DNA from: Actinomycetospora termitidis | GTDB taxonomy: Bacteria; Actinomycetota; Actinomycetes; Mycobacteriales; Pseudonocardiaceae | Length of the DNA: 64,000 nucleotides | Reading direction: 5' to 3' | NCBI RefSeq assembly: GCF_030286555.1 | Contig: NZ_JASVWF010000001.1 | Span: forward strand, 434,001 to 498,000 | Shown here: one piece after another, positions 24,898-33,658 of the stretch | How the letters are laid out: each line of letters starts with the position of its first letter | Position numbering within the stretch: position 1 is the stretch's first letter | Translations under genes and position numbers: made by a program | Notes under the pieces: model-generated | What the model saw: the letters and a program-made list of their open reading frames with translations, nothing else | Databases searched by the model: none | Told to the model about the DNA's origin: nothing

Positions 24898-26364
24898 TCA
24901 GGGCGTCGTGGTGGTGCCGCCGCGGAAGCCCCCGGGCGCGTCCCCGCCCGTACCGCCGCTGCCCAGCACGCCACCACCGTTGCCCGGGTTGGCGGGCGCC
25001 TGCGACGTGGTCGTCGTCGGCTCCGTGGTCGGCGGCGGGACGACCGTCGTGGTCACCGGCGGAGGGGCGACCGTCGTGGTCGGCGGCGGGGTCGTCGTGG
25101 TCCGACGCCGGGTGGTGGTCTCCTCCTCGGTGGTGGTCGTGGTGGTCGTCGGCACCGGGGCGGGGATCGAGGTCGGCGCGGGCGCGGGGAGCTCCGCGGT
25201 GCGGTTGGCGAACAGCGCGTAGGCGCCGACCCCTCCGGCGACGAGCAGCACGGCCACGATCGCGGCGACGATCGGCCACCGACGCGAACGGCGAGGCTCC
25301 TCGGGGGCGTAGGCGCCCCCGGTCATCGTCCCGGGGCCCACCACGGCCGTCCGTCCGTCGGCGCCGGGGTAGCCGTAGGGCGGGTAGCCGCCGGGCGGGG
25401 TGCCGACGCGCTGGGTCGCGCCGTACGGGTCGTACCCGCCCTGGTTCATGGCGTACGTGGCGCCCGTACCTGGCGGGGCCATCGGGGGGCCCATCGCGTA
25501 CGTGGCGCCCGTCGTCGGGGACGGAGCGAGGACGGTCTCCGCGTCCATCCCGACCTCGCGGGAGATGGTGCGCAGCTCGCCGACGACCTGCTCGGTGGTC
25601 GGCCGCTCGGCCGGCTCGTCCCGGGTCATCGCGACCAGCAGGCCGTAGAGGGCCGGCGGGAGGTCGGTCGGCACGTCGGGCGGGCGGTGCAGGCGTGCCA
25701 CCGCCGCCTCGAGGGCGTTGCCCGGGTACTCGCGGCGGGCCGTGATGCACTCGAGCAGCACCAGGCCGAGCGCGTAGACGTCCGAGGCGGGCCCGACCGG
25801 CTGGCCCCGGACCTGCTCGGGCGAGAGGTAGGACGCCGTCCCGATCACCATGCCGGTGGCCGTGATGTTCGTGGCGTCGGCGAGGACCGCGATGCCGAAG
25901 TCGGACAGGTGCGGGCGGCCCTCGGTGTCGAGCAGGACGTTGCCGGGCTTGATGTCGCGGTGCACGACGCCGTGGCGGTGCACGTAGGTCAGCGCGTCGG
26001 CCAGCGCGGCGCCGAGCGCGACGACGTCCCCGGGACGCAGCGGGCCGTTGCGGATCCGGTCGGCGAGGGACTCGCCCTCGATGAGCTGCATGACGAAGTA
26101 CGGCCGGCTGCCCTCGGCACCGACGTCGTAGATCGTCACCAGGCCCGGATGGTTCATCCCGGCGAGGGTCTGCACCTCACGCTGGCGGCGGGACTCGTCG
26201 GCCTCGCCGACCCCGGCGGGGAAGAGCTTGACCGCGACGTCGCGGCCGAGCAGCTCGTCGCGGGCGCGGTAGACCTCCGCGGCACCGCCGCGACCGATGA
26301 GGTCGCCGAGCGTGTACCGGCCCGCGCCCACGGTGGACGGGGGACCCGCCTCCGTCGAACTCAC
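24898..26364 (-). CDS. Transmembrane Ser/Thr protein kinase (PknB-like Hanks type)
   Basis: A 488-residue receptor-type kinase; GTG at 26364 lies 10 nt after AGGAGG. Kinase domain about 15-275: glycine loop IGRGGAAEVY, VAVKLF, HRDIKPGNVL, DFGIA, activation loop TNITATGMVIGTASYLSPEQ with phospho-acceptor threonines. A linker with two GATYAM repeats and PPGGYPPYGYPG is followed by one membrane helix (IVAAIVAVLLVAGGVGAYALF, about 373-393) and an extracellular Thr/Pro/Gly stalk with TTTTTTTEEETTTRRRTTTT. No PASTA or other sensor domain, so the input is unknown. Not part of the conserved kinase island 12 kb away. Divergent from the antitoxin-like gene. Confidence 0.9.
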   Translation of the reverse strand: MSSTEAGPPSTVGAGRYTLGDLIGRGGAAEVYRARDELLGRDVAVKLFPAGVGEADESRRQREVQTLAGMNHPGLVTIYDVGAEGSRPYFVMQLIEGESLADRIRNGPLRPGDVVALGAALADALTYVHRHGVVHRDIKPGNVLLDTEGRPHLSDFGIAVLADATNITATGMVIGTASYLSPEQVRGQPVGPASDVYALGLVLLECITARREYPGNALEAAVARLHRPPDVPTDLPPALYGLLVAMTRDEPAERPTTEQVVGELRTISREVGMDAETVLAPSPTTGATYAMGPPMAPPGTGATYAMNQGGYDPYGATQRVGTPPGGYPPYGYPGADGRTAVVGPGTMTGGAYAPEEPRRSRRWPIVAAIVAVLLVAGGVGAYALFANRTAELPAPAPTSIPAPVPTTTTTTTEEETTTRRRTTTTPPPTTTVAPPPVTTTVVPPPTTEPTTTTSQAPANPGNGGGVLGSGGTGGDAPGGFRGGTTTTP

Positions 26365-26646
26365 CGCCCGCGTGCCTCCTCGTGCCCGATCGACCTGCCC
26401 GCTCCGGACCCGGTCCGACCGGCGCCCGCACGCGTCCGGGCACAGGGGTGTGCCGGACGCCAGGGTCCCCATGGTGCCGTGTCCGTCCAGACGGTCCGTC
26501 GGCACCCCGGTCCACGGTGCCCGCACACATCGCCGCGTGACCGTTCCGTGACGGGGTGTCGGGCATCCGGTCCGGGAACTCCCCGCCGGGGGGCCCGATC
26601 TCGCTAGACTCGCCCCTCCCGGCCACGAGACGAACGAGGGATCACC

Positions 26647-27111
26647 ATGGACCGCGACGAGCTCGCCCGCCAGGGCAAGCAGGTGGCGTCGGACCTGCGC
26701 GACACCGTGAGCCAGAAGGTGTCCGAGAACCAGGACACCATCAAGAGCACGCTGGACAAGGCCGCCCGCTGGGTCGACGAGAAGACCGGCGGCAAGTACT
26801 CCGAGCAGATCGGCAAGGCGCAGGGCAAGGTCGACGACGGCCTCGGCTGGGTCGCGAGCCAGGGTTCGCCGGCCTCCGGCGAGCCGCACGCGCCCGGTGC
26901 CGCCGCGGGCGACCCCGCCCCCGGCCCCACCGCCCCGGCCGACGCGCCCACCGCCCCCGGCACGACGCCGCCCGGGCCCATCACGCCCGAGCAGGGTGGC
27001 GCCTCGGCCGCCCCGCACGCGGCCGCCTCGCCCGACGCGCCGACCACCGCGCCCGGCCCGCAGACCCCCACCACGCCCGACCCCGACGCCCCGCGCCCGC
27101 CGCAGGTCTGA
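26647..27111 (+). CDS. Rv0909/MT0933-like antitoxin homologue with Pro/Ala-rich tail
   Basis: A 154-residue protein. The first 75 residues match the short MT0933-type antitoxin family (LDKAARWVDEKTGGKYSEQIGKAQGKVDDGLG), a charged amphipathic helix ending in the signature TGGKYSxxI. The last 80 residues are Pro/Ala/Thr-rich and disordered, longer than the mycobacterial protein (59 residues). The Rv0910-type toxin that follows in mycobacteria is absent; a thioesterase-like gene follows instead, coupled by TGATG. Start ATG preceded by GAGGGATC. The antitoxin function is inferred from a family name and may not apply. Confidence 0.7.
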   Translation: MDRDELARQGKQVASDLRDTVSQKVSENQDTIKSTLDKAARWVDEKTGGKYSEQIGKAQGKVDDGLGWVASQGSPASGEPHAPGAAAGDPAPGPTAPADAPTAPGTTPPGPITPEQGGASAAPHAAASPDAPTTAPGPQTPTTPDPDAPRPPQV

Positions 27112-27935
27112 TGGCGGACCTCGCCAAGGCGACCGCGACGCTGCCCACCGGGCAGCCCGGCCGCCGCGACGCGGTGCTCGACGGGCAGTGGGGCATCGGC
27201 CCGAAGCTGCACGGCGGCTACCTGCTCGCCCTCCTGACCCAGGCGGCGGTCGACGAGACCTCGCCCGAGCCGGCGGCGGGCCGGCACGTGTTCCCGCAGG
27301 CCGTCACCGGCACCTTCCTGCGCGCCCCCGACCCCGGACCCGCCGTCGTCGACGTGACGGTGCTGCGCCGGGGCCGGGGTGCGACGCAGGTGCGCGCCCT
27401 CGTCAGCCAGGACGACCGGCCGTGCGTCGAGGCGGCGATCGTCCTCGGGCCCGAGCCCACGATCGGGCCGTCGGACGGTGACGTCTCCCCCGACCCGGTC
27501 GAGCTCGCGCCGTTCGATGACTGCGCGCGGCGGCCGGCGGCCACCGACGACGGCCGCGGCGGCCTGCCGATCATGGACGTCGTCGACACCCGGTTCGGGC
27601 TGGACTCGCTCGGCTTCCTGGAGGGCCGTCCCAGCGGGGAGGGGCGCCTCTCGGGCTGGGCGGAGCTGGACACGCGGGAGCCGTGGTCGCCGATCGGGAT
27701 GCTGGTCGCCGTGGACCTGCTGCCCCCGGCCTGCTTCGACCTGGGGATCTACGGCTGGTCCCCGACGATGTCGCTGACCGCCCACGTGCACGCCGTGCCG
27801 GCCCCGGGGCCGATCCGGCTCACGCAGTGGCTCGACCACCTCGTGGGCGACCGCATGCACGAGACCTGCCGGGCCTGGGACGCCACCGGGCGGCTGGTCG
27901 GCCAGGCCTCCCAGCTCGCCGCGGTCCGTCGCTGA
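27111..27935 (+). CDS. TesB-like acyl-CoA thioesterase family protein
   Basis: A 274-residue double-hotdog protein; its ATG overlaps the previous stop by 1 nt, so the two are translationally coupled. N-terminal hotdog with LHGGYLLALLTQAAVD (the usual HGG or GG-L motif for the CoA site), VTGTFLRAPDPGPAVVDVTVLRRGRG, C-terminal hotdog with LSGWAELD, YGWSPTMSLTAHVHAVP and WLDHLVGDRMHETCRAWDATGRLVGQASQLA. The pattern is that of the acyl-CoA thioesterase II (4HBT_3/TesB-like) proteins of actinobacteria, which hydrolyse medium or long acyl-CoA. No signal peptide. Ends 3 nt from the convergent serS stop. Confidence 0.85.
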   Translation: MADLAKATATLPTGQPGRRDAVLDGQWGIGPKLHGGYLLALLTQAAVDETSPEPAAGRHVFPQAVTGTFLRAPDPGPAVVDVTVLRRGRGATQVRALVSQDDRPCVEAAIVLGPEPTIGPSDGDVSPDPVELAPFDDCARRPAATDDGRGGLPIMDVVDTRFGLDSLGFLEGRPSGEGRLSGWAELDTREPWSPIGMLVAVDLLPPACFDLGIYGWSPTMSLTAHVHAVPAPGPIRLTQWLDHLVGDRMHETCRAWDATGRLVGQASQLAAVRR

Positions 27936-27938
27936 GAG

Positions 27939-29240
27939 CTACTCCGTGGTCCCGTCGGCGAGGAGCCGGCGGAACCCGGTGAAGGGGTGCAGCACCTCCG
28001 GGATCGTCACGGACCCGTCCTCGGCCTGGTACTGCTCGAGCAGCGCCGCGAGCGCCCGCCCGATCGGCAGGCCCGACCCGTTGAGGGTCGCGACCTGCGC
28101 CCGGCCGCCCCGGGCGTCCTTGGCCCGGATGCCCGCGCGACGCGACTGGAACGTGCCGCAGTCCGAGCACGACGAGATCTCGCGGAACGTGCCCTGGCTG
28201 GGCAGCCACACCTCGAGGTCGTAGGTCGTCCGCGCGGCGAACCCCATGTCGCCCGCGGCGAGGCGCACCACGCGGTAGGCCAGGCCGAGCGCCTGCAGGC
28301 AGTTCTCCGCGTGGGAGACCATGAGCTCCAGCTCGGCGCCCGACTCCTCCTCGCGGCAGAAGCGCACCATCTCGACCTTGGAGAACTGGTGCAGCCGCAG
28401 CAGACCGCGGGTGTCCCGGCCGTAGCTGCCCGCCTCCGACCGGAAGCACGGGGTGTACGCGGTGTAGGCCAGCGGCAGCGCGCCCGCATCGAGCATCTCG
28501 TCGGCGTGCAGGTTCGTGAGCGATACCTCGGCGGTGGGGATCAGGTAGAGGCTCCGGTCCGCGGTGCCGGTGCGGAACAGGTCCTCCTCGAACTTCGGGA
28601 GCTGGCCCGTCCCGGTCATCGTCTCGCGGGTGACGAGGTAGGGCACGGAGAACTCGGTGTAGCCGTGCCGCGCCGTGTGCATCGTCAGGAAGAAGGTGGC
28701 GAGGGCGCGCTCCAGGACCGCACCGGGCCCCTTCGCGACGCTGAACCGTGCGCCGGAGAGCTTCGCGGCGCGCCCGAAGTCGAGGATGCCGGTCGCCTCG
28801 CCCAGGTCCACGTGGTCGCGGACCTCGAACCCGAACTCCGGCGGGGTGCCCCAGCGGCGGACCTCGACGGCGTCCGCGTCGGAGTCGCCGTCCGGGACCT
28901 CGTCGTCGGGCAGGTTGGGGATCGCCAGCAGGACCTCGCGCAGCGCGTCCTCGGCGGCCTCGGTCTCGGACTCCGACGTGCGGATCTCGTCCTTGATCTC
29001 ACGGGCCCGGGTCTTGAGCTTCTCGACCTCCTCCCCCTGCCCGCGCGTCTCCTTCGCGACGCGGCCCACCTCGGCCGCGACGCGCTTCGACTCCGCCCGC
29101 AGGTCGTCCGTCCGGGAGATCGAGGAGTTGCGCCGCGCGGACAGGGCCTCGAGCCCCGCGAGGTCGAGCGTGTAGCCGCGGCGGGCGAGGCGGCGGACCG
29201 CCTCGTCACCGAGCTCGATCAACGTCCGTGCGTCGTGCAT
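27939..29240 (-). CDS. serS: Seryl-tRNA synthetase
   Basis: A 433-residue class II aminoacyl-tRNA synthetase that charges tRNA-Ser (and tRNA-Sec where present). N-terminal antiparallel coiled-coil arm of about residues 25-105 (SARRNSSISRTDDLRAESKR to ETEAAEDALREVLL), class II motif 1 around FFLTMHTARHGYTE, motif 2 TPCFRSEAGSYGRDTRG, motif 3 GLPIGRALAALLEQYQ, Ser-binding TAEVSLTNLHADE. The ATG at 29240 (MHDARTLIELGDEAV) fits the family's N-terminus; the open frame upstream is not coding. Divergent from the dehydratase gene over 129 nt; no T-box or leader ORF is seen. Confidence 0.95.
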   Translation of the reverse strand: MHDARTLIELGDEAVRRLARRGYTLDLAGLEALSARRNSSISRTDDLRAESKRVAAEVGRVAKETRGQGEEVEKLKTRAREIKDEIRTSESETEAAEDALREVLLAIPNLPDDEVPDGDSDADAVEVRRWGTPPEFGFEVRDHVDLGEATGILDFGRAAKLSGARFSVAKGPGAVLERALATFFLTMHTARHGYTEFSVPYLVTRETMTGTGQLPKFEEDLFRTGTADRSLYLIPTAEVSLTNLHADEMLDAGALPLAYTAYTPCFRSEAGSYGRDTRGLLRLHQFSKVEMVRFCREEESGAELELMVSHAENCLQALGLAYRVVRLAAGDMGFAARTTYDLEVWLPSQGTFREISSCSDCGTFQSRRAGIRAKDARGGRAQVATLNGSGLPIGRALAALLEQYQAEDGSVTIPEVLHPFTGFRRLLADGTTE

Positions 29241-29369
29241 CGAAGTCCTTCGCGGGGGTCGTGGGGATATCGCGTGCCAGGGTGCCGCACCGGCTCGCCC
29301 GGGCCTCGAGCGCGGTCGGTTAGGTTCGGGGCCGCCCGAACGTCCACCGAACGCCTGGAGGAGACCCGA

Positions 29370-30404
29370 GTGTCCACCGTCCTCGTCACCGGTGCAGCCG
29401 GTTTCATCGGGTCCAACTTCGTCCGCTACTGGCGGGCGGTGCACCCCGGTGACGCGATCGTGGCACTGGACGCGCTGACCTACGCCGGGGTGCGGGAGTC
29501 GCTGAACGGCCCGGACGGCGAACTGCTCGACGGCGTGACGTTCGTGCACGGCTCGATCGGCAACACCGACCTGGTCGCGCACCTGCTGCGCGCGTACTCG
29601 GTGGACGTGGTGGTGAACTTCGCCGCGGAGTCGCACAACTCGCTGGCGATCCTGCGCCCGGGCGACTTCTTCGCCACCAACGTCACCGGCACCCAGGGCC
29701 TGCTCGAGGCCGTCCGCCGGGTCGGGGTGTCCCGGTTCCACCACATCTCCACCTGCGAGGTCTACGGCGACCTGTCCCTCGACGCCGACGAGGCGTTCAC
29801 CGAGGACTCCCCGTACCTGCCCCGCACCCCGTACAACGCGGCCAAGGCCGGCGGGGACCACGTGGTCCGCTCCTACGGGCTGACCTACGACGTGCCGGTC
29901 ACCATCACCAACTGCTCGAACAACTACGGGCCCTTCCAGTTCCCCGAGAAGGTCATCCCGCTGTTCACGACGCGGGCCCTGGCCGGGGAGCCGCTGCCGC
30001 TCTACGCCTCGACGAAGAACCGCCGCGAGTGGCTGCACGTCTCCGACCACGCCACCGCGATCGACCGGGTGATCCACCACGGGCGGGTCGGGGAGACCTA
30101 CAACGTCGGGTCGGGCACCGAGGTCGACATCGAGGGCATCGCCGACACCGTCCTGGGTGCCCTCGGTCTGGGCCCGGAGCTCAAGACGATCGTCCCGGAC
30201 CGGCCCAGCCACGACCGGCGCTACCTGCTCGACAGCTCGAAGCTGCGCACCGAGCTCGGCTGGGCCCCCGCCGTGGAATGGACCGACGGGATCGCCGACA
30301 CCGTCGCCTGGTACCGCGCCAACGAGGCCTGGTGGCGCCCCCTGCTCGGCCGCTCCCCCGTGATCGAGGGCGCCGGCGCCGACTGGAGCGGCTCCGGACG
30401 CTAG
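29370..30404 (+). CDS. dTDP-glucose 4,6-dehydratase-like NAD-dependent epimerase/dehydratase
   Basis: A 344-residue extended SDR; GTG start after GGAGGAGA. NAD motif GAAGFIGSN, VVNFAAESHNS, YNAAKAG with Tyr155 and Lys159, NNYGPFQFPEKVIPL and the RmlB-type C-terminus (RREWLHVSDHATAID, NVGSGTEVDI). It would convert an NDP-glucose to the 4-keto-6-deoxy sugar for deoxysugar biosynthesis. However the catalytic motif STDEVYG of RmlB reads STCEVYG (Cys129, Glu130) and AESHVDRS reads AESHNSLA, so this is a divergent branch and the product may differ. No other deoxysugar genes adjoin it. Followed by an R1 hairpin. Confidence 0.82.
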   Translation: MSTVLVTGAAGFIGSNFVRYWRAVHPGDAIVALDALTYAGVRESLNGPDGELLDGVTFVHGSIGNTDLVAHLLRAYSVDVVVNFAAESHNSLAILRPGDFFATNVTGTQGLLEAVRRVGVSRFHHISTCEVYGDLSLDADEAFTEDSPYLPRTPYNAAKAGGDHVVRSYGLTYDVPVTITNCSNNYGPFQFPEKVIPLFTTRALAGEPLPLYASTKNRREWLHVSDHATAIDRVIHHGRVGETYNVGSGTEVDIEGIADTVLGALGLGPELKTIVPDRPSHDRRYLLDSSKLRTELGWAPAVEWTDGIADTVAWYRANEAWWRPLLGRSPVIEGAGADWSGSGR

Positions 30405-30426
30405 GCCGATCGGCCGCAGCCCCTAC

Positions 30427-30479
30427 CGATCGAACGGCACTCTCGCGCGCATAGAAGCTGCGAGGGTGCCGTTCGATCG
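30427..30479. repeat. Dispersed hairpin, family R1 copy 2
   Basis: 20-bp arms (30427-30446 and 30460-30479, left arm CGATCGAACGGCACTCTCGC), one mismatch, 13-nt loop GCGCATAGAAGCT, whose reverse complement AGCTTCTATGCGC matches the loops of copies 1 and 3. Lies between convergent genes, where it can terminate both. Confidence 0.85.
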
Positions 30480-30493
30480 TTCAGGGGGGCGGG

Positions 30494-31528
30494 TCAGCGG
30501 GGCACCAGCTCCGAGGCGTCGACGTGGAACTGCATCGCCTTGTAGGGCCAGTTGGTGTCGGTCTTCCACTGGCTGACCACGACGTGCAGGTTCTCGAGCG
30601 TCGAGCCGGGCACGGTGTAGCCGCCGTAGAGCTGCGCGACCCGGCCGCCCGCGTGGTCCTCGTCGCCCCAGCCCGCGCCGGCGACCAGCGTCGCGCGGGG
30701 GGCGGTGTGCAGGTTCGCGGTCGGGTGGTCGAGAAGCAGGGCGTCGATGCGGTAGTTCCCCGCGTCGAAGACGACGAGCAGCCACCACTCCCGTCCGGAC
30801 GCGTCCGGGACCCGCCGCAGCGACATCTCCCCGAACGCGCCGGGCAGCACCTCGGTGGGCGTGCGCCCCCAGTCCCAGGTCGAGCCGTCGAAGCCCCAGC
30901 CCTCCCATGCGGCGGGGTCGGCGATCCGGTCGACGGGGACCCGGTGCAGCAACAGGCCGTGGGCCCGCTGGAAGCCGGTGGTGAACACGTACACCCAGGT
31001 GCCGTCGGTCTCCCACGTCAGCATCTGGAAGAGCCCGCCCAGGTGGTCCCCGGGCCACCGGACACCGGCCGGCTCCCAGGTCTGCCCGGAATCGCGGGAG
31101 CGGTGCAGCTCGGTCGCCCGCGGGTGCCCGAGCTCCCGGCAGGCCATGACGTGCAGCCACATCTCGTCGCCGACGGTCAGCAGGTCGGTCGGGAGCACCG
31201 TCGAGACCCGCCGCAGCGACAGCATCGAGGTCCCCGTGCGCCGGAAGCCCTTGTGGCGGTAGCCGACGACCTGCTGTGCGTAGCCGGACTCGCCCGCACA
31301 CCCGGTCCAGGACAGGCCGGCGTCCACCGAGGACGGGTCCGCGAAGAGCACCACCGGGGAGCGCCAGCCCGGCCCGCCGACCCCGGCGATCTCGAACGTG
31401 TCACCGAACACCGACACCAGGCGACCGTCGGGCGCCCGCACGGTGGCGCCCAGGTCGGTGCCCCCGACGCCGAAGCGGTCGGTGATGCCGGGGCCGGTGA
31501 GATCGGTGATCTTCCGTGCGAGCTGCAT
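30494..31528 (-). CDS. DUF4185-domain protein
   Basis: A 344-residue protein whose sequence is that of DUF4185, a five-bladed beta-propeller family similar to glycosidases: GVGGTDLGATVRAPDGRLVSVFGDTFEIAGVGGPGWRSPVVLFA near the start, repeated GGPGW/GGLFQ blades, and SQWKTDTNWPYKAMQF at the end. The ATG at 31528 is the likely start; the open frame continues upstream through the tRNA-Leu gene but that part is not coding. No signal peptide is visible from this start, although in mycobacteria related proteins are exported. Function unknown; possibly a wall-polysaccharide hydrolase or lectin. Confidence 0.78.
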   Translation of the reverse strand: MQLARKITDLTGPGITDRFGVGGTDLGATVRAPDGRLVSVFGDTFEIAGVGGPGWRSPVVLFADPSSVDAGLSWTGCAGESGYAQQVVGYRHKGFRRTGTSMLSLRRVSTVLPTDLLTVGDEMWLHVMACRELGHPRATELHRSRDSGQTWEPAGVRWPGDHLGGLFQMLTWETDGTWVYVFTTGFQRAHGLLLHRVPVDRIADPAAWEGWGFDGSTWDWGRTPTEVLPGAFGEMSLRRVPDASGREWWLLVVFDAGNYRIDALLLDHPTANLHTAPRATLVAGAGWGDEDHAGGRVAQLYGGYTVPGSTLENLHVVVSQWKTDTNWPYKAMQFHVDASELVPR

Positions 31529-31583
31529 GGCGGCAGCCTGCCAGGCCCGCGGCGAGGAACCCCACGAGGGAGAGGAGAGAGTG

Positions 31584-31666
31584 TGGGCGAGGGGGGAGTT
31601 GAACCCCCACATCCTTCCGGATACACGGACCTGAACCGTGCGCGTCTGCCATTCCGCCACTCGCCC
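31584..31666 (-). tRNA. tRNA-Leu (anticodon CAG)
   Basis: Read on the minus strand, the acceptor GGGCGAG (31660-31666) pairs with CTCGCCC (31585-31591), with discriminator A; CCA is not encoded. D-arm TGGCGGAATGGCAGACGC is the leucine type, anticodon stem CACGG/CCGTG with loop TTCAGGT gives CAG, followed by a long variable arm and T-arm GTTCAACTC. The location beside fhaA matches that of leuT in mycobacteria. Confidence 0.95.
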
Positions 31667-31842
31667 GGAGTGGTGCCGATCGGTGATCGACGTGAGCGAC
31701 CCTAGCACCCGTCCCGAACCCCACCCCGAAGGAGGTCAACGGAAGCCGTTGCGCGACCGATACCATCGATGTGCCCCGCACGGTGTGGCGACACTCCGTC
31801 GGGGAGGAAGGTCGGACGACGAGTCGGATGGAGGGATCGCGG

Positions 31843-33093
31843 GTGGGGCGCGCACAGCGCTTCGAGCGCAAGCTCGAAGGCCTCGTGGGTGACACCTTCG
31901 CGCGGGTCTTCGGCGGCAAGGTCGTTCCCCAGGAGATCGCACAGGCCCTCCGCCGCGAGGCGGAGGACAACGTGCGAGTCTTGGCCGGTGGGCGTCAGCT
32001 GGCGCCCAACCACTACACGGTGGTGCTCAGCCCTGCCGATCACGATCGGTTGGCCGGGGACGAAGAGACCATCACCCACTCGCTGATCGACTGCGTGGAA
32101 GAGCACCTCACAGAGGGCGGGTGGGAGACATACGGTGAGGTCGTAGTCTCTCTGGAGCGTTCCGACGCGCTGCACACGGGACAGTTCCGCACCAAGTCGT
32201 CCGTTGACCCCGACGCGTCGCGGCAGCGGACCGCGAGCCCCCGATCCGCAGGAGAGCACCCCATGAGCCAGGCACCCGGTCGGTACCCGGACGAGCAGGA
32301 CCAGCGTGGCTACGGCCAGCAGGGCTACCCGCAGCAGCCGCAGCAGGGCTACCCGCAGGACCCGTACGCCCAGCAGCAGGGCTACCCGCAGCAGGGCTAC
32401 CCCCAGCAGCAGGGCTACGGGCAGGACCCGTACGGCCAGCAGCAGGGCTACCCGCAGCAGGGGTACGGGCAGGACCCGTACGGCCAGCAGCAGGGCTACC
32501 CGCAGCAGGGCTACGGGCAGGACCCGTACGGCCAGCAGCAGGGCTACCCGCAGCAGGGCTACGACCAGTACGGCCAGCAGGGGTACGACCCGTACGGCCA
32601 GCAGCAGGGCTACGGGCAGCCGCAGGGCTACGACCCGTACGGCCAGCAGCAGGGCTACGGCCAGCCCCAGGGCTACGCCGGCCAGCCGGGCTACGACCAG
32701 TACGGCGGCCAGTACGGCCAGGGCGGCTACGACCCCTACGGCCAGCAGCAGGGCGGGTACGACCAGTACGGCCAGCAGGGCTACGGCGGCGTCCAGACCC
32801 GCCAGATGACCGCGACGCTGACGCTGGACGACGGCTCGAACCGCTCCTACCAGCTGGTGCAGGGCGCGAACGTCATCGGCCGCGGGCAGGACGCGCAGTT
32901 CCGCCTCGCCGACACCGGCGTCTCCCGCCGTCACCTCGAGATCAGCTGGGACGGCCAGCAGGCCACCCTGTCCGACCTCGGGTCCACCAACGGGACGACG
33001 GTCAACGGCACCCCGGTCCAGACCTGGCAGCTCGCCGACGGCGACACCATCCGGGTCGGGCACTCGGCGCTGCTGTTCCGCGCCCAGGGCTGA
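31843..33093 (+). CDS. fhaA: FHA-domain protein FhaA, with N-terminal DUF3662 domain
   Basis: A 416-residue reader of Thr phosphorylation. N-terminal DUF3662 domain ([20 protein letters not shown] to [13 protein letters not shown], residues 1-130), a Gln/Gly/Tyr-rich low-complexity linker with [16 protein letters not shown] repeats (about 150-320), and a C-terminal FHA domain ([36 protein letters not shown]). In mycobacteria FhaA binds phosphorylated MviN and regulates peptidoglycan synthesis at the poles. GTG at 31843 preceded by GGAGGGA is my choice; ATG 31828 lies just before. First gene of the kinase island operon. Confidence 0.9.
   Translation: MGRAQRFERKLEGLVGDTFARVFGGKVVPQEIAQALRREAEDNVRVLAGGRQLAPNHYTVVLSPADHDRLAGDEETITHSLIDCVEEHLTEGGWETYGEVVVSLERSDALHTGQFRTKSSVDPDASRQRTASPRSAGEHPMSQAPGRYPDEQDQRGYGQQGYPQQPQQGYPQDPYAQQQGYPQQGYPQQQGYGQDPYGQQQGYPQQGYGQDPYGQQQGYPQQGYGQDPYGQQQGYPQQGYDQYGQQGYDPYGQQQGYGQPQGYDPYGQQQGYGQPQGYAGQPGYDQYGGQYGQGGYDPYGQQQGGYDQYGQQGYGGVQTRQMTATLTLDDGSNRSYQLVQGANVIGRGQDAQFRLADTGVSRRHLEISWDGQQATLSDLGSTNGTTVNGTPVQTWQLADGDTIRVGHSALLFRAQG
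32413..32556. repeat. 48-bp tandem repeats in the fhaA linker
   Basis: Three consecutive 48-bp units beginning at 32413, 32461 and 32509 encode 16 residues each ([16 protein letters not shown]). Looser copies continue to about 32790. The linker length probably varies between strains. Confidence 0.85.
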
Positions 33094-33105
33094 CGCGCGC
33101 TCCTC

Positions 33106-33582
33106 GTGCCCGAACTCGTCCTCCAGCTCACCCGAGCGGCGTTCCTCGCGCTGCTCTGGCTGTTCGTCTTCGCCGCGCTCCGGGTCGTCCGTTCCGACCT
33201 GTACGCCGCGTCGGGGCTACGGGCCGCGGTGCCAGGTCGACGCCCCTCCAAGGGAGGGGCGGCGAAACCGGGCCGTGGTGGGGGCCGCTCGGGGCCGAAG
33301 GCACTCATCGTGACGGCGGGTGCGCTCGCCGGCACGCGCATCGCCCTCGACGGGCGGCCGATCATGCTCGGCCGCGCCGACGACTCCACGCTGGTGCTCG
33401 ACGACGACTACGCGTCGACCCGGCACGCCCGCATCTCGCAGTCCGGTGACGACTGGTACGTCGAGGACCTGGGGTCCACCAACGGGACCTACCTCGACCG
33501 CAACAAGGTCTCCGGACCGACCAAGGTGCCCCCGGGCACGCCGATCCGCATCGGCAAGACCGTGATCGAGCTCCGCACATGA
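33106..33582 (+). CDS. fhaB: FHA-domain protein FhaB (FipA)
   Basis: A 158-residue protein: N-terminal membrane helix (LVLQLTRAAFLALLWLFVFAALRVV), basic linker, then an FHA domain (PIMLGRADDSTLVLDDDYASTRHARISQ, LGSTNGTYLDRNKV) that binds phosphothreonine, including the PknA/PknB targets such as FtsZ and FtsQ in the mycobacterial complex. GTG start 12 nt after the fhaA stop. Sits in the fhaA-fhaB-pstP-rodA-pbpA-pknA-pknB operon order. Confidence 0.93.
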   Translation: MPELVLQLTRAAFLALLWLFVFAALRVVRSDLYAASGLRAAVPGRRPSKGGAAKPGRGGGRSGPKALIVTAGALAGTRIALDGRPIMLGRADDSTLVLDDDYASTRHARISQSGDDWYVEDLGSTNGTYLDRNKVSGPTKVPPGTPIRIGKTVIELRT

Positions 33583-33658
33583 CCGGTACCCGTGCTCCGC
33601 ACGCCACGCAGCCCACCCGGGTGCGGGCGCTGTGTGCCCTTGCGTGCAGGATCGTCCC

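Noticed and set aside
21493-26607. Very long open frames such as 21493-26607 (+) and 21722-24808 (-)
   Set aside because: These are shadow frames of GC-rich genes; their products are Arg/Gly/Pro-rich without motifs, while the genes in the other frames have clear families.
29241-29369. T-box or leader peptide before serS
   Set aside because: No T-box core (TGG bulge motif and specifier loop) or serine-rich leader ORF could be seen in the spacer.
31529-31708. Upstream extension of the DUF4185 frame ([14 protein letters not shown] and following)
   Set aside because: The frame runs through the tRNA-Leu gene; the sequence there is explained by the tRNA. Start moved to 31528.
32300-32790. Regular repeats resembling a CRISPR array
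   Set aside because: Contiguous coding repeats in the fhaA linker with no unique spacers, and no cas genes in the window.
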